22,373 nucleotides of DNA from Altererythrobacter sp. (lineage in GTDB: Bacteria > Pseudomonadota > Alphaproteobacteria > Sphingomonadales > Sphingomonadaceae), in the NCBI GenBank assembly GCA_023299945.1, contig JALZVZ010000176.1, positions 1 to 22,373 of the forward strand. The letters are read 5' to 3'. Both the position numbers and the translations under genes were made by a program. Under the pieces are notes generated by a model that worked only from the letters and a program-made list of their open reading frames with translations, ran no database searches and had not been told where the DNA came from. Positions 13,617 to 21,945 of the stretch are shown here, in pieces (position 1 is the first letter of the stretch; each line of letters starts with the position of its first letter).

Positions 13617-15748
13617 ATGTACTTTTGCAGCAATTAGTCCCGCATATCGCTTTTGTGGGCCATATCGCAGGAGCAGTGCTGTGCGGTTTGGCAGCGCTAT
13701 GGATGGCAAAAAACGGCGACCCGGCTCGTAAAGACCGGGTCGCAGGTATTGTCGCGGCGGCGGCAACGGGTGCTTGGTGTGGCTTGGCTGCGGCGCTTGA
13801 TCCGCTTTCACCGTCAACGCAAATGGCAGAGATTGTGCGCAATCTTTCTTGGATTTACCTGCTGTTCCGTCTCTTCGCCAATGATGGCCGGGACGAGACC
13901 ATGCGACCTGTTCGTCCGGTTATCGTAGTCTTGGCTGGCGTTGAAACTCTCCATATTCTGCTGGTAACATTTTTGGTTAGGTTTACCGATTATGCGCCTG
14001 TGGCCGAATTGGTGTTTCAGATTGCGGCGATCTTGCGGGTTTTGGTTGCGATCGGCGCGATGGTGCTGCTGCATAACTTATTCGCCGGTGCGACCAGCAG
14101 TGCGCGTAAATTGCTGCGCTGGAGTACGATTGCATCTGCGGGCATTTGGGTTTTTGACCTTAATCTTTACACTGTCACCTACCTCAGCAGCGAGGCTCCG
14201 ATGATCCTTTACGGATTGCGCGGTGCAGTATCTGGGGTGTTTGTTGTTGCGCTTGCGATTGGCGCGAATTCAGCAACCTTAGGGTACCAATTGCGGCCAT
14301 CGCGGGCGGTTACTTTCCAATCATTGTCGCTGCTGGTTATTGGTGCGTATCTGATTGTAATGTCGCTAGTGAGCGAGGCTTTGTTTTCGCTCGGCGGTGA
14401 GTTCGCGCGGCTAATGCAAACTGGGTTTTTGGCGCTTGCGATCCTTGCTGCTATTATTTGGTTGCCATCAAAAAAAGCACGCAGTTGGGTGCGGGTCACA
14501 GCGATCAAACACTTGTTCCAGCACCGTTATGATTACCGCTCTGAATGGTTGCGATTTACCCAGACTATTGGCCGTACCAACAGCGCCGAGGACAGCTTTG
14601 AAGAGCGCGCAGTAAAGGTCTTAGCAGACATCACCGAGAGCCCGGCAGGTGTTCTGCTCGCGCCTACCGAAGAAGCCGAATTAGAGCTGGTTGCGCGGTG
14701 GAAATGGCCGACATTAGAAATTCCCGCGCAAGCGGCTGAATACCGGCTTACCGGCATGCTGGAGCAGAGCGGGTTTATTATCGACCTAGACGAAGTTCGC
14801 GCGGGCACGGACCATCACGGAGAAGCTGGCTTTGTTCCCGATTGGTTGGTCGGTGCGCATGACGCATGGGCGTTGGTTCCATTGCAGCATTTTGACCGCT
14901 TGGTCGGTGTCGTTGTGCTGGCCAGGCCGCGTGATAGCCGTCAGCTTGACTGGGAGGATTTTGATCTTCTCAAAGTCGTAGGTCAGCAGCTTGCCAGCTA
15001 TTTGGCAGAGCGTTCCGGCCAACAAGCCTTGATGGAAGCAAGCAGGTTTGATGAGTTTAATCGCCGAATTGCGTTCGTTATGCATGATGTGAAGAACCTC
15101 GCTAGCCAAATGTCGTTGCTTGCGCGCAATGCGGAAAGACATGCTGACAAACCAGACTTTCGTGCCGATATGCTGGTCACCCTGCGAAATTCATCCGACA
15201 AGCTTAACACGCTGCTTGAACGCCTTGGCCGTTATGGCACCGGCCAGGCGCTTGCGATGCGCCCGATCCGCTTGAATGAGTTGGCCAAGCGGTTGATTGC
15301 GCGTTTCAAAGACATCCGTGAAGTCACGTTAGCACATGCAGAAAAATCCATAGTCATGGCTGATGAGGAAGCGTTGGAGCAGGCTTTGGTGCATCTCATC
15401 CAGAATGCGATTGATGCCAGTGAGGATGATCAACCGATTTTTGTCGATGTTGCCAATGACGGGATGCGTGGCAGCATACAGGTTATCGATTCAGGCAGCG
15501 GCATGGCACCGGAATTTGTGCGCAACGGCCTGTTCAAACCGTTCGTCTCTTCCAAATCCGGCGGCTTTGGCATTGGCGCCTTCGAAGCGCGTGAACTGGT
15601 CCGCGGAATGGGTGGCCGGCTCGATGTCGAATCGCGCGAGGGTATTGGAACTCGCTTCGGTGTAACTTTGCCGCTGGTAGAGGCCGCTGAACTTATTAAT
15701 CGCCGCATGGGCTCTGATGCAGAACCTGAGACTTTTGAGGAAATATGA
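13613..15748 (+). CDS. prsK: XrtA/PEP-CTERM system histidine kinase PrsK
   Basis: 711-aa membrane sensor kinase. The first roughly 300 residues contain about eight hydrophobic helices, probably the sensing module. A GAF-like region (about 340-460) follows, then the dimerisation/phosphoacceptor helix with FVMHDVKNLASQM (H491), and an ATPase domain with HLIQNAIDAS (N-box), VIDSGSGMAPEF (G1) and SGGFGIGAFEARELV (G2). This order and the HDVKN box match PrsK, the kinase paired with the sigma-54 activator PrsR in exosortase A-containing bacteria. The gene overlaps the sugar transferase by four bases (ATGA) and prsR by four bases (ATGA), so it is firmly in one operon. The signal sensed is unknown. 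Confidence 0.93.
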   Translation: MNVLLQQLVPHIAFVGHIAGAVLCGLAALWMAKNGDPARKDRVAGIVAAAATGAWCGLAAALDPLSPSTQMAEIVRNLSWIYLLFRLFANDGRDETMRPVRPVIVVLAGVETLHILLVTFLVRFTDYAPVAELVFQIAAILRVLVAIGAMVLLHNLFAGATSSARKLLRWSTIASAGIWVFDLNLYTVTYLSSEAPMILYGLRGAVSGVFVVALAIGANSATLGYQLRPSRAVTFQSLSLLVIGAYLIVMSLVSEALFSLGGEFARLMQTGFLALAILAAIIWLPSKKARSWVRVTAIKHLFQHRYDYRSEWLRFTQTIGRTNSAEDSFEERAVKVLADITESPAGVLLAPTEEAELELVARWKWPTLEIPAQAAEYRLTGMLEQSGFIIDLDEVRAGTDHHGEAGFVPDWLVGAHDAWALVPLQHFDRLVGVVVLARPRDSRQLDWEDFDLLKVVGQQLASYLAERSGQQALMEASRFDEFNRRIAFVMHDVKNLASQMSLLARNAERHADKPDFRADMLVTLRNSSDKLNTLLERLGRYGTGQALAMRPIRLNELAKRLIARFKDIREVTLAHAEKSIVMADEEALEQALVHLIQNAIDASEDDQPIFVDVANDGMRGSIQVIDSGSGMAPEFVRNGLFKPFVSSKSGGFGIGAFEARELVRGMGGRLDVESREGIGTRFGVTLPLVEAAELINRRMGSDAEPETFEEI

Positions 15749-17112
15749 TGGCTGACAAGAGACCCGCATTGCTGGTTGTTGAGGACGATGAGGGTCTGCA
15801 AGCGCAGCTCAAATGGGCCTATGATGATTTCGAGGTCACGATCGTCGGCGACCGCGAGGGGGCAATTTCTGCGCTGCGTTCGATCGAACCTGCAGTGGTG
15901 ACGTTGGATTTAGGTTTGCCGCCAGACCCTGATGGGACAACTGAGGGCCTGGCCGTGCTTGATGCCATTATGGAACTGAAACCTGAAACCAAAGTTATTG
16001 TTGCCTCTGGTCATGGCGCACGCGAAAGTGCCCTTTCAGCGATTGAGCGCGGGGCCTATGATTTCTATCAGAAACCAGTCGACATCGACGCGCTAGGCCT
16101 GATTGTGCGTCGTGCATTTAACCTGCATGCGATCGAGCAGGAAAACCGCCGTCTGATCGCACGGTCTGGTGAAGACAAAAAGGTGTTGGGCCGCTTAATC
16201 ACAGCTGCTCCTGAAATGGTCAAAGTGGCGCGGACAATTGAGCGTGTCGCCTCCACCAATGTCTCAGTCATGTTGCTTGGCGCAAGCGGGACGGGCAAGG
16301 AATTACTGGCTCAAGGCTTGCATGATGCCAGTGACCGCAAAGATGGCCCGTTTGTCGCAATAAACTGTGCCGCCATTCCTGAGAATTTACTGGAAAGTGA
16401 GCTTTTTGGTCACGAGAAGGGCGCATTCACTGGCGCTGTCAAAACGACAGAAGGCAAGATTGAAAGTGCCAACGGCGGCACGCTTTTCCTAGATGAGGTC
16501 GGCGATATCCCGCTTCAATTGCAAGTCAAATTGCTTCGCTTTTTACAGGAGCGCAAGATTGAGCGGATCGGCGGGCGCAAGGAAATTGCGGTTGATACGA
16601 GGATTGTCTGCGCCACTCACCAAGACCTTGAGGCAATGATCAGCGAGCAGGCTTTTCGTGAGGATCTATTTTACCGCCTCGCTGAAATCGTAATCCGCAT
16701 TCCAGCACTGGCTGAGCGGGCAGGCGATGCTACATTGCTGGCCAAGACTTTCCTCAAACGTTTTTCAAAGGAAATGAACCCAGCTGTCACGGGACTTGCA
16801 CCCGATGCACTGGCCGCGATTGATGCGTGGAATTGGCCGGGCAATGTTCGCGAGTTGGAGAACCGCGTTAAGCGCGCGGTGATTATGGCCGATGGCAAAT
16901 TAATCGCAGCAGAAGACCTCGATTTGACACGGGATGGGAATGAAGAACCCTGTGCGCTCAATCTGAAAAGCGCGCGCGAGGAAGCGGACCGTAAGGTCAT
17001 CCGACACGCTCTTGCCCGCAGTGAAGGCAACATCTCCAGCACAGCAAAATTGCTCGGGATCAGCCGCCCAACATTGTATGACCTGCTCAAGCAATATGAC
17101 CTTCAGGGCTAA
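15745..17112 (+). CDS. prsR: Sigma-54-dependent response regulator PrsR
   Basis: 455-aa NtrC-type activator. The receiver domain (about 1-130) has the acidic pocket VVEDDEG (D14, D15), phosphorylation site D55 in TLDLGLPPD and the conserved K in YQKPVD. The AAA+ domain shows Walker A GASGTGKE (about 179-186), the sigma-54-contacting GAFTGA loop (226-231) and Walker B LFLDEVGD (D250). A Fis-type helix-turn-helix ends the protein (EGNISSTAKLLGISRPTLYDLL). It should be phosphorylated by PrsK and activate sigma-54 promoters, including those of PEP-CTERM protein genes in better-studied bacteria. ATG ATG at the start allows initiation at 15745 or 15748; both overlap the prsK stop. The GAFTGA motif is intact, so sigma-54 interaction is expected. 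Confidence 0.94.
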   Translation: MMADKRPALLVVEDDEGLQAQLKWAYDDFEVTIVGDREGAISALRSIEPAVVTLDLGLPPDPDGTTEGLAVLDAIMELKPETKVIVASGHGARESALSAIERGAYDFYQKPVDIDALGLIVRRAFNLHAIEQENRRLIARSGEDKKVLGRLITAAPEMVKVARTIERVASTNVSVMLLGASGTGKELLAQGLHDASDRKDGPFVAINCAAIPENLLESELFGHEKGAFTGAVKTTEGKIESANGGTLFLDEVGDIPLQLQVKLLRFLQERKIERIGGRKEIAVDTRIVCATHQDLEAMISEQAFREDLFYRLAEIVIRIPALAERAGDATLLAKTFLKRFSKEMNPAVTGLAPDALAAIDAWNWPGNVRELENRVKRAVIMADGKLIAAEDLDLTRDGNEEPCALNLKSAREEADRKVIRHALARSEGNISSTAKLLGISRPTLYDLLKQYDLQG

Positions 17113-18874
17113 ACTTACTGGCCTAACCCTTTGCAGCGCCATGGCGCTGTCACTGGCCGCGTGTAGCGAGCCAGAAGAAAGCCTAACGCCATTTGAGCAG
17201 GGCTTGGCGAGCCTTGAAAATGGCGATGGTATCGGCGCAGAAAAAGTGCTGCGAGAGGCGCTTGAAGGCGGAGCGGAACGCGCTGACATTGCCGCATTTA
17301 TGGGTGAGGCTGAACTGATACAAGGCCAGCTGGCCGAGGCACGCGAATGGCTGGGCAAGGGCGAGTTTTCTGACGATAGCCGGTCGCGCGGCTTTCATAT
17401 GCTGGCAAAGCTGGAAATGCGTGAAGGCAATTTGCCCGCAGCAGGCCGCGCTTTTGACGCGGCGCTCAAGGACAATATGGAAGACCCAGCGCTTTGGGTT
17501 GATATTGGCCGTCTGCGTTACGTTGGCGGAGAGCAGGTGCAGGCTATCGAGGCGGCTGATTACGCCGTTGAATTGGGCCCGCATTATGCGCCAGCTTTGC
17601 ATTTTAGCGGGCAATTGGTGCGCGATGCACACGGCATGGAAGCGGCCCTGCCGTGGTTTGAGGCTGCGTTAAACTATGCCCCAGACGATCCGGCGATCCT
17701 GGCTGATTTAGCGGCAACGCAGGGTGAGCTTGGCCGTGCCAAGGCGATGCTGGAAACCATCCGCAACCTTGCCAAAATTAGCCCGGGCGACAGGCAAATA
17801 GTTTATCTGCAAGCAGTGGTCGCGGCGAGGGCGGGGGATTCGGCTTTGGCCCGGTCATTGCTTCAGCGCAGCGGCAACATTGCCCGCGAAGTGCCCGCCG
17901 CAATGTTGCTGTCCGGTGCGATTGATTTGCAAAATGGCAATTTCGCCAGTGCGGCGCAAACATTGGACAAACTGGCCAAGAAGCAACCAGATAATAAGCG
18001 GGTTCAGGTGCTGCTCGCCCGTGCATTGTCATTGGGTGGGAATCATCGCGAATTGGTTCACCGCTTTGCCGGTGTAGCCTTGCTACCCAGTTCATCGCCG
18101 TATTTGGTGACGGTGGTTGGGCGTTCTTACGAACAATTGGGCGACCGCGAGGCAGCGGCCTATTTTCTGGACCGTGCAGCTCAGCCGCGCAGCACCAATT
18201 TGATTGCGATGAAAGGGTCGGAGGCGCGGGCCTTGGCTGCAAGACGCGCGAATCAGTCAGGCGACAACACATTGTCTTTGGTGCGCGAGTTGATTGTGAA
18301 CGGTCAGACCGGCGTTGCACTCCAGAAGTCGGAGAGTTTCTGGCAACAGTTCAACGGTTCCGCTGATGCATCCAGTCTTGCAGGTGATGCACAATTGGTC
18401 CGGCGCAATACAGAGGCTGCGCTGCAGCGCTACGAGAGTTCGGCCAAGGTTCGGCGTCCATGGCACCTCGCGCGGCGGATGATATTGACTTATCGTGCGC
18501 TTGACCGGCGCGAAGATGCAGAGGCATTGGTTGCACAATATGTGCGCGGCGATCCCGGCAATGTTGAGGCGACCAGCATGATGGCGAGTGTTTTGGTCGA
18601 TGTACAGAAATGGCAAGCGGCGGCATCGCTGCTTGATCATGCGATGGCCCAAGGCGGATCGCGCGACCCCAGTTTGATCGCTCTGCGCGCCCGTGTGGCA
18701 ATTGCTTTGGGTGACAAGTCAGCAGGGCTTGCGTTCGCTCAGAAAGCTTATCAAATGCAGCCAACAAGCCCAATCACCGCCAATATGTTGGTGCTGGCGC
18801 GCAATATGAATGGGATGCCTGCAGGACCAACCGAGTACTTGATGGAAAAGGCCCGCGTATTGGGGGCTGAATAG
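17096..18874 (+). CDS. prsT: XrtA/PEP-CTERM system TPR lipoprotein PrsT
   Basis: 592-aa predicted lipoprotein with many tetratricopeptide repeats. The N-terminus MTFRAKLTGL is followed by a hydrophobic stretch and the lipobox SLAAC with acylated C23, so the protein should be anchored on the periplasmic side of a membrane. Helical TPR-like units recur along the length (for example ALWVDIGRLRYVGGEQVQA and SSPYLVTVVGRSYEQLGDRE). Layout and type match PrsT, proposed to work in export of exopolysaccharide or PEP-CTERM proteins. The frame is open upstream to 17012, but the ATG at 17096 gives a correct signal sequence; this overlaps prsR by 17 bases and has no strong ribosome site, suggesting translational coupling. 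An alternative ATG at 17078 would add six residues. Confidence 0.9.
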   Translation: MTFRAKLTGLTLCSAMALSLAACSEPEESLTPFEQGLASLENGDGIGAEKVLREALEGGAERADIAAFMGEAELIQGQLAEAREWLGKGEFSDDSRSRGFHMLAKLEMREGNLPAAGRAFDAALKDNMEDPALWVDIGRLRYVGGEQVQAIEAADYAVELGPHYAPALHFSGQLVRDAHGMEAALPWFEAALNYAPDDPAILADLAATQGELGRAKAMLETIRNLAKISPGDRQIVYLQAVVAARAGDSALARSLLQRSGNIAREVPAAMLLSGAIDLQNGNFASAAQTLDKLAKKQPDNKRVQVLLARALSLGGNHRELVHRFAGVALLPSSSPYLVTVVGRSYEQLGDREAAAYFLDRAAQPRSTNLIAMKGSEARALAARRANQSGDNTLSLVRELIVNGQTGVALQKSESFWQQFNGSADASSLAGDAQLVRRNTEAALQRYESSAKVRRPWHLARRMILTYRALDRREDAEALVAQYVRGDPGNVEATSMMASVLVDVQKWQAAASLLDHAMAQGGSRDPSLIALRARVAIALGDKSAGLAFAQKAYQMQPTSPITANMLVLARNMNGMPAGPTEYLMEKARVLGAE

Positions 18875-18916
18875 GCTACTCGACAAATTGCGCGGCGACA
18901 GGCAGGGCCTTTGCCC

Positions 18917-19882
18917 ATGCGCGGCTTGCTCTCCAAATTTGCTGATCCGATGATCGTAATGCTGCTGCTGGCCATTGTGCTAGCCAGCATTGTGCCCGCA
19001 GTTGGCGAACAGCGCGTAACAGCGCAGGCCGTCGCCAATGTTGGTGTGTTTGTGCTGTTCCTCGTTAATGGCATGCGGATCAAGCGTACCGAGATTATGC
19101 GCGGCTTTGCCAATTGGCGATTTTTTCTGCCGTTGATGATCTGGGTGTTTGGCGCGATGGCGCTGGCGGGGTTGGGAATATCGAGTTTGGCTTCAGCAAT
19201 TCTCGAGCCCAAAATCGCGCTCGGATTTCTATTTCTTGGCTGTCTGCCATCCACGATCCAATCGGCAACCAGTTACACCACGCTGGCAGGCGGCAATGTG
19301 GCCTTGTCTGTAGTGGGCGCTGCGCTGATCAATATCGCAGGCGTATTTGTCACAGCGCCGCTGTTTGCAGTGCTGGGCGGCGGTGTGATTGCAGAATTGG
19401 ATAGTCAGGTCATCACTCGGATTGGAACGATCCTGATCCTGCCCTTTATCATTGGGCAAATGGTGCAGGGCTGGACGTATGAGTGGGTGACGCAGCGAAA
19501 GACGAAGATCATTTGGCTGGATCGCATAGTGATCGCCATATTGGTCTATGTCGCGTTTTCGGGCGCGATTGAGCAAGGCCTTGCCACCATGTTTACGCCT
19601 GTAACGGGCGGGATATTATTTGCGCTGACAGGCGTATTTATGTTGGCGGCCAATGCAACAGCTTGGGGCGTGAGCGGATTGCTTGGCTATCCCCGCAACG
19701 ACCGGATCGCATTCCTGTTTGCAGGCGCACAGAAAAGCGTCGCAATAGGGGCGCCGATGGCTGCGATCCTATTTACACCAGAGGTGGCAGGCTTCGTTAT
19801 CGCGCCTTTATTGCTGTATCATTTGCTTCAATTGATTTTGGCCGCCCCATTGGCAGCACAATTTGCGCAAAATGATGGCTAA
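18917..19882 (+). CDS. Bile acid:sodium symporter (SBF-like) family protein
   Basis: 321-aa inner-membrane protein with about ten hydrophobic helices, matching the SBF-like branch (YfeH/P7-type) of the bile acid:sodium symporter family. Members move organic anions with sodium; the true substrate here is unknown. Diagnostic stretches are FLFLGCLPSTIQSATSYT followed by LAGGNVALS in the core, and FAGAQKSVAIGAPMA near the C-terminus. ATG at 18917 is preferred over the in-frame TTG at 18911 because AGGG lies about 8 bases before the ATG and too close to the TTG. It starts 42 bases after prsT, so it may be read from the same transcript, but a functional link is not evident. Its stop directly abuts the stop of the convergent DUF475 gene with no gap. 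Confidence 0.88.
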   Translation: MRGLLSKFADPMIVMLLLAIVLASIVPAVGEQRVTAQAVANVGVFVLFLVNGMRIKRTEIMRGFANWRFFLPLMIWVFGAMALAGLGISSLASAILEPKIALGFLFLGCLPSTIQSATSYTTLAGGNVALSVVGAALINIAGVFVTAPLFAVLGGGVIAELDSQVITRIGTILILPFIIGQMVQGWTYEWVTQRKTKIIWLDRIVIAILVYVAFSGAIEQGLATMFTPVTGGILFALTGVFMLAANATAWGVSGLLGYPRNDRIAFLFAGAQKSVAIGAPMAAILFTPEVAGFVIAPLLLYHLLQLILAAPLAAQFAQNDG

Positions 19883-20932
19883 TCAGCCTTCCGGATTGCG
19901 CTTATTATATCGCAGTGACCACCACAGGCTCAGCCCGATCATCATCGCGCCAATCAGGCCAGTAATCGTCTCCGGTATGTGCCAGCGTGCCGACACCAGC
20001 ATTATGCCGCCCAGCGCGATAATCGCCCAAAACGCGCCATGCTCTAGATAGCGATATTGCGACAAAGTGCCTGCGCGGACGAGGTGAATGGTCATACTAC
20101 GTACGAACATAGCGCCGACGGAAAGCCCAAGCGCAATGATGATCATATTGTTCGACAGGGCAAAAGCGCCGATCACACCGTCGAAGCTAAAGCTGGCGTC
20201 GAGAACTTCTAGATAGAGGAACCCGCCAAGCCCGCTTCGCACAATCTCGCCAGCGGCTTTCTTGCGCGCCTCGCGTTGCTCAATCATCGCGCCCAGCGCA
20301 TTCACGCCGATAAATGTGATGAGGCCAAGGATTGCTGCGGTTAGGAATGTGGTTTGATCCGCGGCGTTCAGTGTCGTTGAAATGCCGTAAATCAGCGCCA
20401 GAACCAGCCCAATTTCCACCGCCGGAATGCTGGAAACTTTGCTTATGGCCCGCTCAATTACGCTGATCCAGTGAACGTCCTTCTCCTCATCAAAGAAGAA
20501 GGTCAGGCCGACCATCGCAAGGAATGAACCGCCAAAACCGGCTATACCAATATGCGCGCCAGAGACGATTCTTTCGTAACGGACAGGATCATTTAACGAC
20601 AGATCGATGGCCTCTAGGGGCCCCAGTCCTGCCGCAATCGCAACAATGGCGATGGGAAATACAATCCGCATGCCGAACACGGCGATCAATATGCCAATGG
20701 TTAGAAATCGCTGCTGCCACACGGGGTCCATCTCGCGCAGGACGGTGGCATTCACAACCGCATTGTCAAAGCTCAATGACACTTCAAGTATCGACAATAC
20801 GAACACGATCCAGAGGATGCTGAGCGTCGCGCTAACCGAACCCGTGCTTGCCCAGCCATACCATCCAGCCAGAACAAAACACAGCGCGGTAAAGCCGAGC
20901 GAGAAGCTGTAATATCGCAGCAGGGTTTGCAT
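19883..20932 (-). CDS. DUF475 / TerC-like integral membrane protein
   Basis: 349-aa polytopic membrane protein of the DUF475 family, related to TerC. TerC-type proteins are linked to tellurite resistance and to manganese or calcium export; the role of DUF475 members is not settled. Two membrane motifs with buried acids, SFDNAVVNATV (about 54-64) and SFSFDGVIGAFALS in the second half, are the TerC-like pseudo-repeat. Around ten hydrophobic helices are visible, and FFFDEEKDVHW (cytosolic or periplasmic loop) separates the halves. The frame is open to 21010 inside panB, but MQTLLRYYSF at 20932 is the family-like start, 13 bases after the panB stop. It is probably co-transcribed with panB, though ribosome-site support is weak. 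Confidence 0.87.
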   Translation of the reverse strand: MQTLLRYYSFSLGFTALCFVLAGWYGWASTGSVSATLSILWIVFVLSILEVSLSFDNAVVNATVLREMDPVWQQRFLTIGILIAVFGMRIVFPIAIVAIAAGLGPLEAIDLSLNDPVRYERIVSGAHIGIAGFGGSFLAMVGLTFFFDEEKDVHWISVIERAISKVSSIPAVEIGLVLALIYGISTTLNAADQTTFLTAAILGLITFIGVNALGAMIEQREARKKAAGEIVRSGLGGFLYLEVLDASFSFDGVIGAFALSNNMIIIALGLSVGAMFVRSMTIHLVRAGTLSQYRYLEHGAFWAIIALGGIMLVSARWHIPETITGLIGAMMIGLSLWWSLRYNKRNPEG

Positions 20933-20945
20933 AATTGTGGAGCGC

Positions 20946-21818
20946 TTACTTCTTGGGTTGATATGTTTGATCAGCGGTGGGGAAAGCGCGTGTGCGCACC
21001 TCATCCGCATATTGCGCGACCGTTTTATCGATCACCTCGGCGATGTTTTCATACCGCTTTACAAAGCGCGGCACGCGTTCAAACATGCCAAGCATATCCT
21101 CGGTCACCAAAACTTGCCCGTCGCATTCAGCGGAGGCGCCGATACCAATCACAGGAATTTCCAGCGATTGAGTAAGGGCAATGGCAATCGGCTCGATCAC
21201 GCCTTCTGCCACAACAGCAAAAGCGCCTGCATCTTGCACCGCCTTGCCATCGTGCATGATTTTCTCGTGCTCCTCTTGGCTGCGTCCGCGGGCAGCATAT
21301 CCGCCCAGCACATTGACCGCCTGAGGGGTCAGGCCGACATGGGCCATTACCGGAATGCCGCGTTGGGTGAGGAATGCAATGGTTTCTGCCATCGCTTCGC
21401 CGCCTTCCAGCTTAACCGCAGCACATCCAGTGTCCGCCATGATTTTTGCCGCGACTTCAAATGCTTTTTCCGGCGAGGCTTCATAAGCGCCAAAGGGCAT
21501 ATCGACGACGACTAGGCTATGATAGCTGCCGCGAACCACTGCTGCGCCGTGATTGATCATCATATCGACGGTAACGGGCAAAGTACTATCGAGCCCGTAG
21601 ATCACTTGGCCAAGGGAATCGCCCACCAGCAATATATCGCAATGCGTATCAAGCAATTGGGCCTGGCGCGCAGTATAGGCCGTTAGCATGACCAGCGGCT
21701 CTTTGGTTTTGCCATCTTGCTTGTGATCACGGATGCGCGGCACTGTCAGCCGCTTGCGCGGTTTGGGCGTCGGGGTTGCGCGGCTTGTCGAGGTGTTGAG
21801 TTGAAAAGTTGTAGACAT
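20946..21818 (-). CDS. panB: 3-methyl-2-oxobutanoate hydroxymethyltransferase
   Basis: 290-aa ketopantoate hydroxymethyltransferase, first dedicated step of pantothenate and coenzyme A synthesis: 2-oxoisovalerate plus methylenetetrahydrofolate gives ketopantoate. The TIM-barrel motifs are complete: MLTAYTARQAQLLD, VGDSLG (66-70, with metal ligand D67), VVDMPFG (D106), AAVKLEGG (K136, E138), MAHVGLTPQ (H160) and EG (E205), then GIGASAECDGQVLVTEDMLG. The 40-residue N-terminal lead (Thr/Pro/Arg-rich) is longer than in E. coli. The ATG at 21818 is chosen; an in-frame TTG at 21854 would add twelve residues. No strong Shine-Dalgarno is present at either. The DUF475 gene follows after 13 bases. panC is not in the window. 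Confidence 0.95.
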   Translation of the reverse strand: MSTTFQLNTSTSRATPTPKPRKRLTVPRIRDHKQDGKTKEPLVMLTAYTARQAQLLDTHCDILLVGDSLGQVIYGLDSTLPVTVDMMINHGAAVVRGSYHSLVVVDMPFGAYEASPEKAFEVAAKIMADTGCAAVKLEGGEAMAETIAFLTQRGIPVMAHVGLTPQAVNVLGGYAARGRSQEEHEKIMHDGKAVQDAGAFAVVAEGVIEPIAIALTQSLEIPVIGIGASAECDGQVLVTEDMLGMFERVPRFVKRYENIAEVIDKTVAQYADEVRTRAFPTADQTYQPKK

Positions 21819-21945
21819 GGGCGAGGCTTTAAGCCGCGTTCGGGTGAAAGGCAAAGCTTAGCCGTTTACGCGGGGCAGGTTTCGTTGCATGGTTGCGCAA
21901 TAATACTGCGCTTGTGGGAGCGCATGGGGAAGAGAGACAAAGATT

